From positions 114,234,830-114,298,829 of the forward strand of contig OZ020268.1 of assembly GCA_963971225.1 (NCBI GenBank): a DNA stretch of 64,000 bases, given 5' to 3'. Positions 13,433 to 26,600 of this stretch are shown here, piece by piece. This DNA is from Melieria omissa. Its lineage: Eukaryota > Arthropoda > Insecta > Diptera > Ulidiidae. Position 1 is the stretch's first letter. Every line of letters begins with the position of its first letter. The notes beneath the pieces are model-generated. The model made no database searches. It saw nothing but the letters and a program-made list of their open reading frames with translations, and was not told where the DNA came from. The position numbers and the translations under genes are program-made.

Positions 13433-15686
13433 TCAAGGTTTACGGATCTTTGTGACCATCCCCGCCGCTATGGTTACCCCACTCACGCGCAGCATGAACC
13501 GCCCCAGCTCTTTGTAATCGGCATACCGCTCAATGCAAATGGGCTTTGATGTCTCCACCTCGACCAGCGCACACGAATTGTTGCCCAGGCAGCGCGGCTT
13601 CTTCTTCACCACCTCGCCGGTGCTCTTATGTATTTGCGCACTCAACTTGCTAATCACCGCCGGCTCGATGAGCGACTGGTGATGTAGTAGCACCGGATAG
13701 CCAATAGTAATGGGCACTTTCAAGTTGAAAACAAGAATACGCGCCTGAAAGCGCGTCGTCACCGGAATGGGGTTCTGCGGATCGCAGATGATGCAGCCCA
13801 TCGCAATGTTGTTCATGTCGATGCCGGCCAGTGTGACCGACACCTGGTCGCCTGCGAAGGCATTGGTCTGTGACAGCTCGTCGATTTGCAAACCCTTCAC
13901 CTGCGCCTGCTCACGACTTGCACCGACCAGCACACGATCGTTGATGCACAACACGCCAGTCTCAATGCGGCCCGATATACAGAAACCCGAGCCAGTGCCT
14001 TTGAAAATGTCCGAAACGGACATCCGGAAGGGCCGGTCGATGGAACGCTCCGGAATTTTGAATTTGTCAATAACGCTCAGCAGGTGCGGCCCGTTGTACC
14101 ACGCTTTCAATGCAGGCTCAGTGGCGGGTTTGGTCAAATTTTCACCTGTCAGTCCAGAGCACGGTATGAAGCTCACATCTGACTCCTTGAAACCAGCCTG
14201 CTTGAGGAAGCTTCTCAGCTTGGCCACAATCTCATCGAAGCGCTCTTTGGACCAGCCCACTGTGTCCAATTTGTTTATAACCACACCCAGCTGATTCACG
14301 CCCAACGAGCGCACCAACAACGCATGCTCGCGCGTCTGTCCGCCCAGCTCAAAGCCGGTCTCAAATTCGCCGCGCGTGGCATCAACCACGAGCAAAGCGA
14401 CATCCGCCTGTGTGGCACCGGAGATCATGTTCGGTATGAAGTCCTTGTGACCAGGTGCATCTAACAGCGTAACAATTTTGGTGTCGGTCTCAATGCGTGA
14501 ATGACCCACGTCCATAGTGATGCCTGTCGGGAATAGATGCAAGTCATTGCCACATATAATAATAAAGTTCAATTGGATGGGATAAGTACCGCGCGAACGC
14601 TCCTCGCCAGTCTCATCCAATACCCAGGCATACATGAAGCTCTGTTTCCCAAGTTTCTTAGATTCCTGTTCATACTTGTGCATCACCCGCTGCGATACGT
14701 TGCCTGTCTCGAAGAGCAAGTGACCCATTAATGTGCTCTTACCTTCAAATAGCAAAATAGGTTTAGGGTTTCAATACTAACTTATACTCCGTGTTCTTTA
14801 AGGTTAACATTTTACTTGCCTGCATCTACATGACCAATAACAATCATGTGAAAATGCGCCTTCTGATCGGCGCGTTCTTTGGAGTACAGTTGTTGTGCAT
14901 TGCGTTGAGCCTGCTCCTTGGACACCTTAAAGACACCAACTGGCATGGTGCTCTTTGAGGTATCCTCATCTACCGGCGTGTTGCGCCCAGACACCGCTGG
15001 CGATGACTGCAACTGCGGCGAGTTTATTTCAAATCCCCGTCGTACTTCACGTTCGCTCAGCGGTTGTGCTATAACCTTCACTCTAGTGGGCGCTCTCGCT
15101 TCCGCCTCTGGTGTGACCAGCTTCGGCACTCCCACCTTTACCGGCGCCTGCAATTTCTGAGGCCGCTTCACTTTCGAGCTGTTGCATTCATCGTTCAGAA
15201 TCTCATCGAGTATTTTTGCGATGTCATAGCCGAAGCGCATTGAAGTCTCCACGATACGACGTTCCGACACCTGATCGCCCACCACGTTGCGCACCTCGTC
15301 AATGCACGACGTCAGTTTCGCCTGGTCCACGTCGTCCAACGCCGGCATCTGAAAGTTGTCCGAGTCGCGGCGTGCCTTCTCGTAGGCGGCTGCTTCCTCC
15401 TCATCCTCGTCTCCTTCCTCTTCGATGTCCTGGTTGTTGCGGATGAACGCAGACATGCTCTGCTGGCCGCGCGCCCGGTCATACAGCCACTGGCGCGCGT
15501 CTGTGGGCGAGATGCAGCTGTCGTCGTCCACCGAATGACCATAGACGTCGTCATAGCCTGCACGTGAACCAACAAAATTCGTCATAAATAAAGTAGAATG
15601 AGATGCGAGGCGAAATGGAACACGATGTGACTACCGTCGTATTCGTCGTTGTAGTCCATGGTGCGCACAATGCGGTGTCGCGACAT
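13433..15686 (-). CDS. HBS1: HBS1, ribosome-rescue GTPase
   Basis: Four coding exons on the minus strand (15686-15635, 15557-14820, 14742-14590, 14523-13433) give 677 residues, near the size I recall for the fly protein. The N-terminal part (about 1-110) is acidic and matches the HBS1 N-terminal region. A linker follows, then an EF-Tu/eEF1A-type GTPase. Its motifs are P-loop GHVDAGKST (about 257-265), switch I RGITMD, G3 DAPGHKDF, G4 NKLD, and two beta-barrel domains. HBS1 works with Pelota to free ribosomes stalled at mRNA 3' ends in the cytoplasm. The start was chosen because exon 1 ([16 protein letters not shown]) splices in phase onto the next exon. The second intron (14743-14819) has a GC donor, GCAG|GCAAGT; no GT donor rebuilds the P-loop. 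The third intron (14524-14589) is 66 bp with no stop in frame. HBS1 is tail-to-tail with roq. Confidence 0.95.
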
Positions 15687-17611
15687 CTTGGCCGGGTTTT
15701 AAAGCACACTCCAATGCAATTTCACAATTTCGCTAAAGCTGCAGCTGTCCGACAAAGTTTTTGAGCAAATTTGTGAAATTTTCCGCCACCGCATCGAAAC
15801 AAACCAAACGACGATAAAAGTAGAAATGTCAAAAATGCCAGCGATTCTGCTTTGATGGCATTTTCTTGACAAACACGAAAATTCGCATCAAGGATCGAAA
15901 AAAAACCAAAGGAAGCAATGGGCATGTTGCCACGGTTGCCACGCCACCCACAATTTTAATGATCAGAATTTATAAAAAAAAACTTCACGATACTATATAT
16001 TATGTTCTAAGTTGGTCATCGATTATCCGGGATACACGGGGTAGGAGGAATTCCAGATAATTAATCTTATCGGTTGCTTAAGATACCATTGTATATAGTA
16101 CGTTTAACTTACTTACTTTAAATAATTTTGTACTAATCCGTTATTCGTCTGTAAGCTACTTAATGTGCAATAGACTTAAATAAATAATAAATTTATGCTC
16201 TATAAACTAAAATTTATGCTCAAAACTTTTATTTAGTTTGTTTGTTGTGAGTAGATAGAATTTTTTCACATATTTATTGGTTTCATTGAAAGCACACAAC
16301 TTGTTGAATCTAAAAGCCAACTAAATCGTCAACCAAAAAAACTTACTCGTCCATTTGATAATTTTTGGTAGTATTCAAACAAGGAAACTGCTCTACTTTT
16401 CTACATATTTTTCATATAATGTTTTTTTAATCAAAAATAATCAAGCCAAAAACAGCATTTCTAGCTATTCTAGTTACACGAATAATATGAATAGTTCAAA
16501 AATTTGAGAATGCAGTTCAAATACTTGTTTCAAAAGATACTTAATAATATTGATACAAATAATAATATTGATACATTGATCTAGTCTGAACACAATTTTG
16601 ATTTTGAGTCGATAAATGGTTTGGACCACAGCGAAATCCAAACTAAAATTTATTTATATAAATTCGTTAGCTGCTTAATTAAAAAACATTTTTACAATTT
16701 ACCAAAAAATAATTTTACCAGCGTTGATTGAATTCCATAAAGTGTGGCAACTGTGGTTTCTGCGTCATCTCATTCTCCCCTCGTTTTCTCGCTGTAGCGC
16801 TTAGTGCGTCGTTCTCACCACGTTCGCTCGCGAAGAGGACAGCTCGTTTATATTATTTCTCAGTTGGATTCTCTTTCTTTCGCGACAAAGGTGCATATAC
16901 GGTAGAATTAAATTATTGAAATTTTTTCCATCATTCAGTGAAAATTCGACTGCAATTTCGCAGTTTTAAAATTAATAAAACCCAAGAAAAATATGCAAAA
17001 TTAAATTACAAGTTTACAACGAAAAGCAAAATTAAAATTTGTGTGGTGAAATATGAAAAGTGGCAGACGTTTGAGAAAAGCAAAAAATTCGTGTAGTCCA
17101 ATTGAGATCTCAAACAGCCAGCGCTAGCAGCGAGAAGAAGCAGTGAAACCAACAAAGAAGCGAAGATTTGGCCAAAAAGTGCACAGGCTGTGTGTGTGAT
17201 TTATTTTAACGAATAGGTCAGGAGGCATGTGTAAAAACGAATGCAGGTGCGCTACAAGGCATACAAAATAAAATCGAGTAAAACGGCACAATTAAAACCG
17301 CACAAGGCTTGCACTCGACTCAAAGTGCAATTGAGTTTGTGTGGAAAAAATATTACGAAAAACTTTGTTAATAAATTGCAAACGCTTAGCTTAAGCGCTG
17401 TTAAAATTTATTGCAAAAGAGAAACGAACAACAACAGAGTTGCGAAACAACTCTGCGTGCGGTTGCAGTTTGCATCCAAAAGCGGATTATCGAACACAAA
17501 CACTTTGGGCGTTTGCCCGCCCATCCATTGCACCCGCGACCAGCAACGAACACTGAAGACAAGCCAAATCAAATAAGCAGCAACGACCGAGTCAGTGGCC
17601 ACCATTGCAGC
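15687..17611. promoter_or_regulatory. Shared upstream region of HBS1 and the TMEM134-like gene
   Basis: The two genes point away from each other across about 1.9 kb. Between about 15960 and 16720 the DNA is very A/T-rich with nothing recognisable. A pyrimidine-rich, promoter-like block lies at 16760-16890. It contains TTCTCAGTTGGATTC around 16857-16871, which resembles a fly initiator (TCAGTY). The following 700 bases up to the ATG at 17612 would be the 5' leader of the plus-strand gene. No TATA box is evident. Confidence 0.4.
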
Positions 17612-20600
17612 ATGCAGAACAACAGCAATTCCGGTCGCCAGGGCAAGGAGAAACGCTTCTCTATACACGACGCCTTCGAGGAGGAAACGGACGAGGCAAT
17701 ACGCGTGTATGGCTCCACAGTGATTTCAACGCCGATGCGTGCCAAGCAACGTTCCACGGATGATGTCTCCATACGCATTCAGGATCCTAAGTAAGTGGGT
17801 CGCAACTGACTAAGGTTGGGGATTACACACAAATTATGGTCATTAGTATATATTCTTGGCGTGAGCAAACGCTTAAAGTGGTTTCTGCTTTTATTTGCAA
17901 CGTATTGCTAGCGCTCTGTGGCACCCTGTGGCACAGTTGCAACATTTCATCCAAATACTTTTCATTGCTGAGCTGAGAATTTACTTTGAAATTAATATAT
18001 GTATTGCGAATTTTCTTTATCCCTTTCGTTATTTTGTTGCCATATGGCAACATGCTACTTTGTAGACGTCTGCGTCCTCTATGGTTGCAAGAATACATTG
18101 TTTAAAATAGCGAAAGGGTTAACCCTTTCGCCATATGGCAACATGCTACTTTGTGGGCAGTCTGCATCCTCTATGGTTGCAAGAATACATTGTTTCGTTA
18201 GTCTTGTTTGAAGTAGTTGAAGTTGAAGTTTTAGGAAAAATATGAAATTAATAAACTGAATATTTAAGTTTAAAGAAGAGTTTAAGTTTAAGTTTAAAGA
18301 GACACTTTTTTTAATGGTATATCTTGACATAGTAAAGGAAGAAGAAGCAGAAAAAATTAGATACATTTTTAATTTGACGTTTTCTGTCAATTTAGATACC
18401 TTGTTTCAAGAAATGTTGATTGAAGTAAATGAAGAAATATTCAAAAAACACTCTAAAATACAGGGTCCGAGTATAAAAATTAAAAAATTTCTTATGGAAT
18501 GTTGCTAATACCACATAGAAGCCTAAGACGTAAATTTTAAAATTTTAACTTTCCCCAGTAAAAATCTGTAGCGAAAGAGTTAACTGCGTTTGCCCTGCAT
18601 ACAACTGTAGTATTCGTATTTAGGTTTAAAAAATTACAGCTGCATTTTTTCAATATTGGTGATGGAATAATGGTGTCATTTTTAAACCGTAATTATGCGG
18701 AAATTTAGTGGAGCATAAAGTTATCTATTCTATTCTCACTATCATGCACAATGCCTGACCCTGACTGATGGCTTAATTGGCAGTGCTGAAACTAGGCGAT
18801 CAACAATCTTCAGTTGAAAACGCATCTGATAGTGCGTGAAACAATTTCAATCAAAATTTTGCAAATAAATCAAAAGCAAATCGCGCAAAACAATCACTTG
18901 TTTAGCGGCAGCGCACCAAACTCGAATTCGCACCGCCCAACGCCAAAAAGCCAACTGATTTTACGCCAAATCCTATGTGAATCATCGTGTCGGGCAACAA
19001 TTGAAATCGTAGCGGCATTTGATGGATTCGTGATTGATTGAAAACGCAGCCGCCACATGTACGCCTCGCATGCGTAGTGGCGCACGTTCCTATTATCCGA
19101 GTATTCGATTTTTATTTATTATTTTTACTATATTTTGCGCTGGTCATTCATGAGGCCACACTGAATATGTATGCACCGCACAAATTTCGTTTACTATTTT
19201 TACAACACACAAGCGCCAATATTGAACAGAAACTTGTGTTGATTTGTACACATGTATGTCGAGTGCATGTAATGAATGCTTCTATTTCAACGCCATCACT
19301 GCCGCTTCTTCTACCCCGGCTATTATCATATTCAATATTCGTATTGTTTTTTTCTAATAATAGTGGCTGTTGTAAATATGTGATGGCAGAACGCTACTGT
19401 CGGCAGATAAGATAGAGAATGTGTATGGCCATTTGATTAATGAACTTCTGCTGGATGTGTCGCGTGTGCGTTATGTACATCTTTCCATTTTTAAATCAAT
19501 AGCCTTTGACACTTAAGAAATTTGTGTTAATGTTTATAAATCAAAATTTAATATTTTATTTTGAACGCGAAATCGTACGTGCATATATCTATCTGTTTGA
19601 CTATATCAACCTGTTTATGTCGGCTTTAAGAATGTGAACTTTAACAAGTTATTTCAAGCGCGAATAAAGTCTTTTCAAACTAGTGCTTCTTAATGACATA
19701 TATTCTTTATATTTTTTATATATTGCTGCTTCTTGCAAGAAACGCAAGTAATAACACCTTTCTTAGTTTATATAATTTCTTAACACTTGAATGCGTTATA
19801 TAGTTTAAACCAATGTACATTTTGAAGTAGTTTTCAGTATTTGATTTTATCATCACCAGTTTCTATGTATAATTTAAATTTCGATTTGTTGCTGTCGCAA
19901 TTTATTATATTCCAAATAAATTTCATTTCTGTTTCAATGACATCATTTGGCAGAGGAATATCATTTTTTGGCATTGTTTTTATAATGAGCCAACGCACTC
20001 GAATCTCCCACTTATGTACAAAAATTGACTTCTATCTAGACAGTGCGTCCGCATGTCGGAACTGTTGTTGCATTAAGTTTGAAACTCATAAATAATTTTT
20101 AGTTCAATCGTTTTTATGACTAACTCATATCTTTTATAGCTTTCATACAGTTTATTGTTTCTACGGAAACCTCTAAAACTAAAAATGGACATACGACCAA
20201 TGTGCTGTTCAAACCTATTATATTGTTTTTATTAAGTGGGTCTCTTTAAGGAAATCCACTAATTTAGATATATTCTGGAAACCTGCCCTTAGGGAGAAAA
20301 ATATGCTTTTCAGCCTTTTATTTTTGATATCTCAGTAAGTCGTTCAGTTCTTATCACTAAATGTTTGTCTCTTCAGGTGCGGTTTCTCTAATCGTAGTTT
20401 TGAGCATCGGTTCCAATAAACCTTGGCGATATGGCAAAGAATTCTGTCTAAGATTCAAGTCCTAACATATTTTAGAAAATAATATTTCACCATCTTCGGA
20501 ACAGTGTAAATTTTGGTATATATTTGAAACTAAAATTTAAGTAAGTAAAATTAAGTTCAATATGAACTCAAAATCACATAGGGTATACGTAACAAATTAT

Positions 20601-23600
20601 CAATTTCTACTTTGTTCCAATCTCAAACTACGGTTAGTTTCTCAGATGATACCTTTCAATGCATACTCTGCAAAGGGTAGTGTGAAATCAATACTTATGA
20701 TTGGTAAATACTCAATTTTCAAATCACTCAAATCCTTTCGATTTTGCTGTACCTAAAACGGCTCAAAACTACGTATAATTCAATCGAAAATCCAAGGCAA
20801 CCCCCATACTCACCACCGACTAACCCTCATTAGTCTAATTTCGAACGCGCACGGTAAAGCACAACAAAATTAACTTAAACAAATGCGAAAAAACTCAACT
20901 AGTTCAAGTACTCTGCCAAATTAAAAAGCACTCACACTTGATGTTGCAGTTTTGGTGAATTGTTGAATGCGTTTGTATCTAAGCTGGCGCGCGCCCCTTG
21001 ATACATCATGAGCATCGGAAGCATCGGACGAATGGCGCCAGCGTCCCTCCCCTGTAGCACCTACGCAACCCGCACGTTTGCTGTCCATAGCGAAGGCGCT
21101 TTGAGTTCAGTCACTCACTTGCTGCAACCGTAAAATGCAGCTCGCATGTGCACTGCACACATACATGCATGCATATGCACTTGTGTGTGTAAAATAAAAA
21201 ATGAACGGCAGCGGCAGCCATTGAAGGGGCGCAAAATGGCGTGGCAAAATCAAACAAGCAATGCGAAAATGTGTCAATGATTCGTTAATTGCTGTTGCTG
21301 GCAATTGTTTTCAATTTTTTTTTATAAACATTTTCGTTGGCGCTCCGTTGTTGTAGTCGCATTGTAATTGCTTTTCTTTTGCACTTTTATTGCATTTTGC
21401 CATTCGCATTTGCTACATTTCGCTACTAATTTCGGTCGCTGACGCTTTTTGCTTGTCGTTGTTTATTATTTTGTTGTTGTTTATTGTGTGCAGGCCGCTC
21501 TAACAATCGAATGGACTTGCGTGGAAATGACCGACCGCCGGCTGCTGGCTGCCGCCACTCATAATTTGCACTTCATCATTCCGTGGCAGGCAGGTGGGCC
21601 GGCTAGCTTTCTGACTTTCTGGCAGTCTAATTGATATGTAAATTGTAATTTTCGAAGCTCAAGAAAGCGTTCAAGTGTTCGGCTGTTTTTGCGATGATTG
21701 TTTTTCTTTTGCAGTTACGTGTAGTTTTTAATCCAATAAGGTTAGGCGCGCTTTTCGCTTTCTTATATTTTTTGTTGTTGTTGTTTGTGTTCATGTGAAA
21801 CTGACTGTTCTATTTACAGCGCAACACAATTATTTCATTAATTGATCTGCTGCTTTACAATAACATGTTGTGTGTGTGTGTGTGTATGTGCATGTGATTG
21901 CATTAATTGCAACACTCGTACCCATGCCGAGTAGTCGCATTAGTTCACTTCCACTTTGCATTTAATTGAAATCAATTGAATTGAATTCTACTTATTCGCA
22001 CGCAAAAACAGCGTCCGTATTGCCGATGCCAGGTCGTAAAAAACATTCAAGCAATGCATTTGCATGCCGACTATTTAGCTACTCAGTTAATTCAATCTTA
22101 GTTTTAATGGTTTTGCGTTTTTCTTGAATTACTGCGCTCCAAAGGTTTTTGCTATAATTACATAGAACACCACAAAAGTTGAGTTTATGATACAAGATCA
22201 TTTTGTGGAGTAATTAAAAACTGAAAAAATTATCGGCACGGCAAAGGTGAACTTATTGCAAAACAAACTGCAAATTATAAACAAATTGTTATAATTATTC
22301 TATTGAGTCAACTTAAGAATTTGATTTGATTGATTCATAATTCCATTATCAGACATATTAAGGCCATTAACTCAAATAACTGAAGCTATCGGCTAGTTAA
22401 TACTTTATTTGAGATTAAAATGGAAAATGATAACCAACGAGTGTTTGTATGTATTATAATGTGGACATACATATGTATGACGTAACTGAGTAAGACAGCC
22501 CACTCAGTTACGCGGTTCACATCTATAAGAAAGATTGTACTGCGCTGTGATGGCTTTCCTAGTGAGCAACAATACAATTGCATAGTAAAGTCTCGAAATT
22601 TTTCAAATTTTTTTTAAAAGCTGATCTTTGGCGTTTCTGTAAGGAACAATGCTGAATTCTAGTGTTGTTTGACTGACTAACCTACAAGGACGGCTTAATT
22701 AAAAACGCCGATAGATATCATCGTGACTCAATAATTCGGTGGTCAAAAGCAATAACCGCCTAAGTCGAAAATTGCTGTTTCAAGCAATCTCGTTTTAAAG
22801 TTTAAGTGCGTAGTGTGTTCGTTATGGGAATGCGAATAGGTTTTTAATACTTTTTTATTTTAAAGTTACAAACTCTCCGATTTTACACAAACCTAGAGCA
22901 CAGTCAAGGGAACGTGGTGGCATCTATAACTCAATTTCTTCTTAAGTCGACTTAAGCGGTTATTGCTTTTGACCACAGAATTATTGCCATATGTTGAAAG
23001 GCAAAAAGGCATGGTTTAAAATGCCGCCTTACCAAATACCTTACGAACCATTATTCCAAAGATATTTTTAATGGGATTTTGATCCGGAGAAATGCTGAAC
23101 AATGTAGAACAGGAATGTCCTGTATCTGGGGCCAAGCGTTTGTCTCGTTTCTTGTACATTTAATAAATATCAAGTTGAGAAATTTACCAATCAAATGTGG
23201 TTTACTTGTGACAGCCTCCAAAAGAAGCCCTGTTTTCTCCGAATTCACACTATACCCTCTTAAAAGATTTTCTGCACGAATTGCTTTTGTTAAATTATGA
23301 GACCTTTTACTGTTTTTTAAACCGGAAAAAAGAAAAATAAATAAGGTAAGATTTTCGGCCAAGACCGGTTAACGCACATTTACTCGACTTTTATAGAATG
23401 TGTTCTTTGAACTCAATCAAGTTTTTGTACGAAATTGGGTACATTTTAAAAATAGCATTTTATTAGCCATAAAACCGCAAGTCGGAAACATTGAAATATT
23501 TTTAAAATTTTTTTGTTAAATTAATTTTCATATGCCAATGATTGTTTAAAAACACAAGCACACAACTGTTGGTACAAAAAAAATTAATAGAGAACAATTG

Positions 23601-26600
23601 GGACAGGCAATGTTTTCCGACAGCCAAAGTGCCGCGGATATGCGCATTGAGCTCTTTAGTGACGCTTTTGCTTATCATTGAAACATGTGAAAATATTCTC
23701 AGATATATTTGTTATCATGTCAGAAGCGAAGAAAAACCTAGAAGTCGCTGCATTCTATGGCGGTGATATCATTTAAATCTTTCAACACACGCAGCGATAT
23801 TTTGGGGTTGTTTTTGTTTTGTTAAAAAAAATATTGTGCTGTTGTTGTTAGACTGTCTGTTTCTCGCAGCGTCTTTCTGTCGCTGTTAATGTGTTTTTGT
23901 TGTCGTATTATTTGGCAGCAACTGATGGTGCGTTGGGTGTTGGGGGGGGAGCGGTGCAATACGTTGCATCTATTTTTAGCCGCCTGACGAAGCAGAACGC
24001 CTGCACGAACTTGGAACAAGGAACCGCAAAAGGCAACAGACAACACGCCAACAAAATGCAAACACGCCGAGCGTAGCCATCTACCCGCTGCGCTGCCGTG
24101 CAGGAAGCTTGCAGACGGCATGCTGCATGCAACTTCATGCAATCGAGTGAAATTTCAAATTGAAATGAACACTGATAAACTACGCCAGCCCAACCAGTGT
24201 CGAACTGTAGCTGATTCTGGGCGGAAGTTGTTGGGGGGCTGCGGCAGGGCAGACGAGTGTGCTGAGCGGCATGCAACAGCTTCTCGGAGACGCAGAACAG
24301 CGGTGCTGCATGTGTGAGAGTGTTGATGTGGCGTGCGTGCAGCAAGCGTTGTGCTGGCTGACGAGGGCGAAAATGACGGCAATGAAGTTGTTGCTTGCGA
24401 CTGCAGCTACAGCTGCGAATCTGTTCGCTAGCTGGCTGGTATTATGGCTGCGCTTTTACTTTTTATTCAAATTGCGGTTCCTTCTTACTTGGATCCGGCC
24501 GACTTGTGCCTAACCCTCCGTTCCCTCTTGTGCCCATTCAGGCTTGTGGGTTGTGATTTAATTTATTAAAAAGCATTTCGTGGCAATGAGCAGTGCGACT
24601 GCTGCGGCAATTTGCGCAGGTTGCGTGGGAAGTGCGGCTCAGGGGAGAGTGCAGCGGCGTGTGAGATGTTCATAGTTCATTTTACGACGTTAAATTTACT
24701 TTACGGCGGAATTTATTCTCGTGGCAGCTTTTCGTTTGCTGTTTTATTTATAACAGAAATCGGGTTTTGAACTTGCTTCTTTTTCTGGTTTGTACATGCA
24801 TACAAATGTTGATGGTTTTTCGTTTTTTGAAGAGCATTCGGAAGAGGGAAGTGCATGTAGGTGGCACGAGGCGACGCTTTCCGGTTCTAGTGTTGTTGTT
24901 GTATAGCTTTACCATCGGGCATGCGTGTTCAAGCGACAGCAGCAACAATTGCAGCAGAGCAGGTCAAGGACCGTATTGGGGTCAACAAGAAAAAATCAAG
25001 TCAGCTGGTAGAGATTTTTTCGCAGGGGACGGTGCAAATGTTGTTGTGCTGCCTTTGCATGAAATGACAACGGCCTCCAAACATACATGATCATCTAGAA
25101 GTTTTCCCTGAGCGCCTGAATTGTAAACGCAAAGAGAAAAGACATTTTATAAAATGTATACTTTGTGCTTTGCGACACACTCTGCACAGCATCACATTCT
25201 TGTTTACGTAAATGAAATGTGATCCCCATTGCTGTCTTTATGCTCTTTAGCAAACGCCAAAGCTCGTAAGCGCCCAAGTCTTAAACCTAATTTAAATTGC
25301 AGAAGAATTGGCATCTGTCATCGGTTTCGGCAGCCAACTTCGCACTCTGACAAGTGTTTCAACTCCAACACAAACTCATGAAACCCACACACAATTACGT
25401 AATGTGCATTCTGTGTCGTCTAATGTGTATTAAAATAATTGTATACTCCACCATCTGCAATCCATCAGTTAGCAATAGTCACCAATTTGCAGTCATTATA
25501 ATGTCGTTCATTTGCAGCGAGGCGCAGACAAACGTTTCACTCAAGTGATTCCAACATCAAGTCGCCACACGCCATACCAACTCTCCCTTCCGTACTGCTG
25601 TGTTCTACTAAGTACTCGTAAGTTCTACTGTAGCCAGCTAAATTTTCAATTTACATGCGCGCCAACCGGGCACACTCCTTTCTTCGTGTGTCCACCACAA
25701 CGGCGCGTCGTCTCGTTGGCCCGTCACAAATGTCTCGGCAGCGTGGCAGCGCGCGCTTCACGCTCCACGCCCCACGCCACGACGCGGCGCGCCGTTCCAT
25801 GCAACTGTCGTCAGTGCAAATATCAACACTTGGCTGTCCGATCTCCGAGTCGGCTTGCCGGCCCGCTTAAGGCGCTGGCTGCCGTTTGCCATATGAGGCG
25901 TTAAGTAGGCATTGTTGTTATTTTTGTCTTCTTCCACAATACTATATTTGCTTTCCGGAAATACTTGTAATTCATAAACGTCATTTGAATTTTAAAATCT
26001 TCAGCATGTTGGCCGACGCGCACGTCTTTATGTACACAGTGGGAACGATTGACTTGGTTTGCTAACGGACGGACGGACGGTTAGTGGCGTACGCATTGAT
26101 AAACATGTGCCCTCCTTAAGAACTCCATCTGCATAGCTTTTTTGTTATGCATAGTATATGTGTGAAAATTATGGCGGTTATCTGTGAACCATTAACCCGT
26201 TGGTGCATAGACAGATTAGGCTACACCAGAACTATAGCCCCGCGAGTTACTTTAAACCGCTTTTGTTCGCTTTTAACTAGAAGTTTTGCCAATCCGAATC
26301 ACTTCTATTAGTCATTTTGCTAGCTTTTGAATTTAAGATCACTTAATCGTAGAAGATCTCTCCTTAGAATTGTTATTCGATGCCATCAACGGATACGTCC
26401 GTTTACTTGAAAAAGGCAATTTCAATATGCCAGAAAGTCTCCTCAAATCTAAGCATTTAATTTTGGCCTTAATAAAACCAGTTCATAGTTACCATTTTGA
26501 ATTTCTTCAAGCGAGAAGCCAGACCTTAAGTTTTACTACAAGCTGGTTGTATTTAAAATAATATACACTAATGGGTTAAGTGACATCTCTCTAAGCATTA

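Noticed and set aside
13433..14755. HBS1 GTPase exon as one uninterrupted 440-codon frame
   Set aside because: The 22 residues between RG and ITMD break the universally conserved switch I motif and are bounded by GT and AG, so they are an intron.
23051..23362. 103-codon minus-strand frame
   Set aside because: No ATG at the start, no recognisable family, and the opposite strand is also open. A decayed transposon piece is possible but unsupported.
23822..25090. Cluster of overlapping open frames within the large intron
   Set aside because: Frames on both strands of the same GC-richer island, low-complexity in translation, without splice context or domains.
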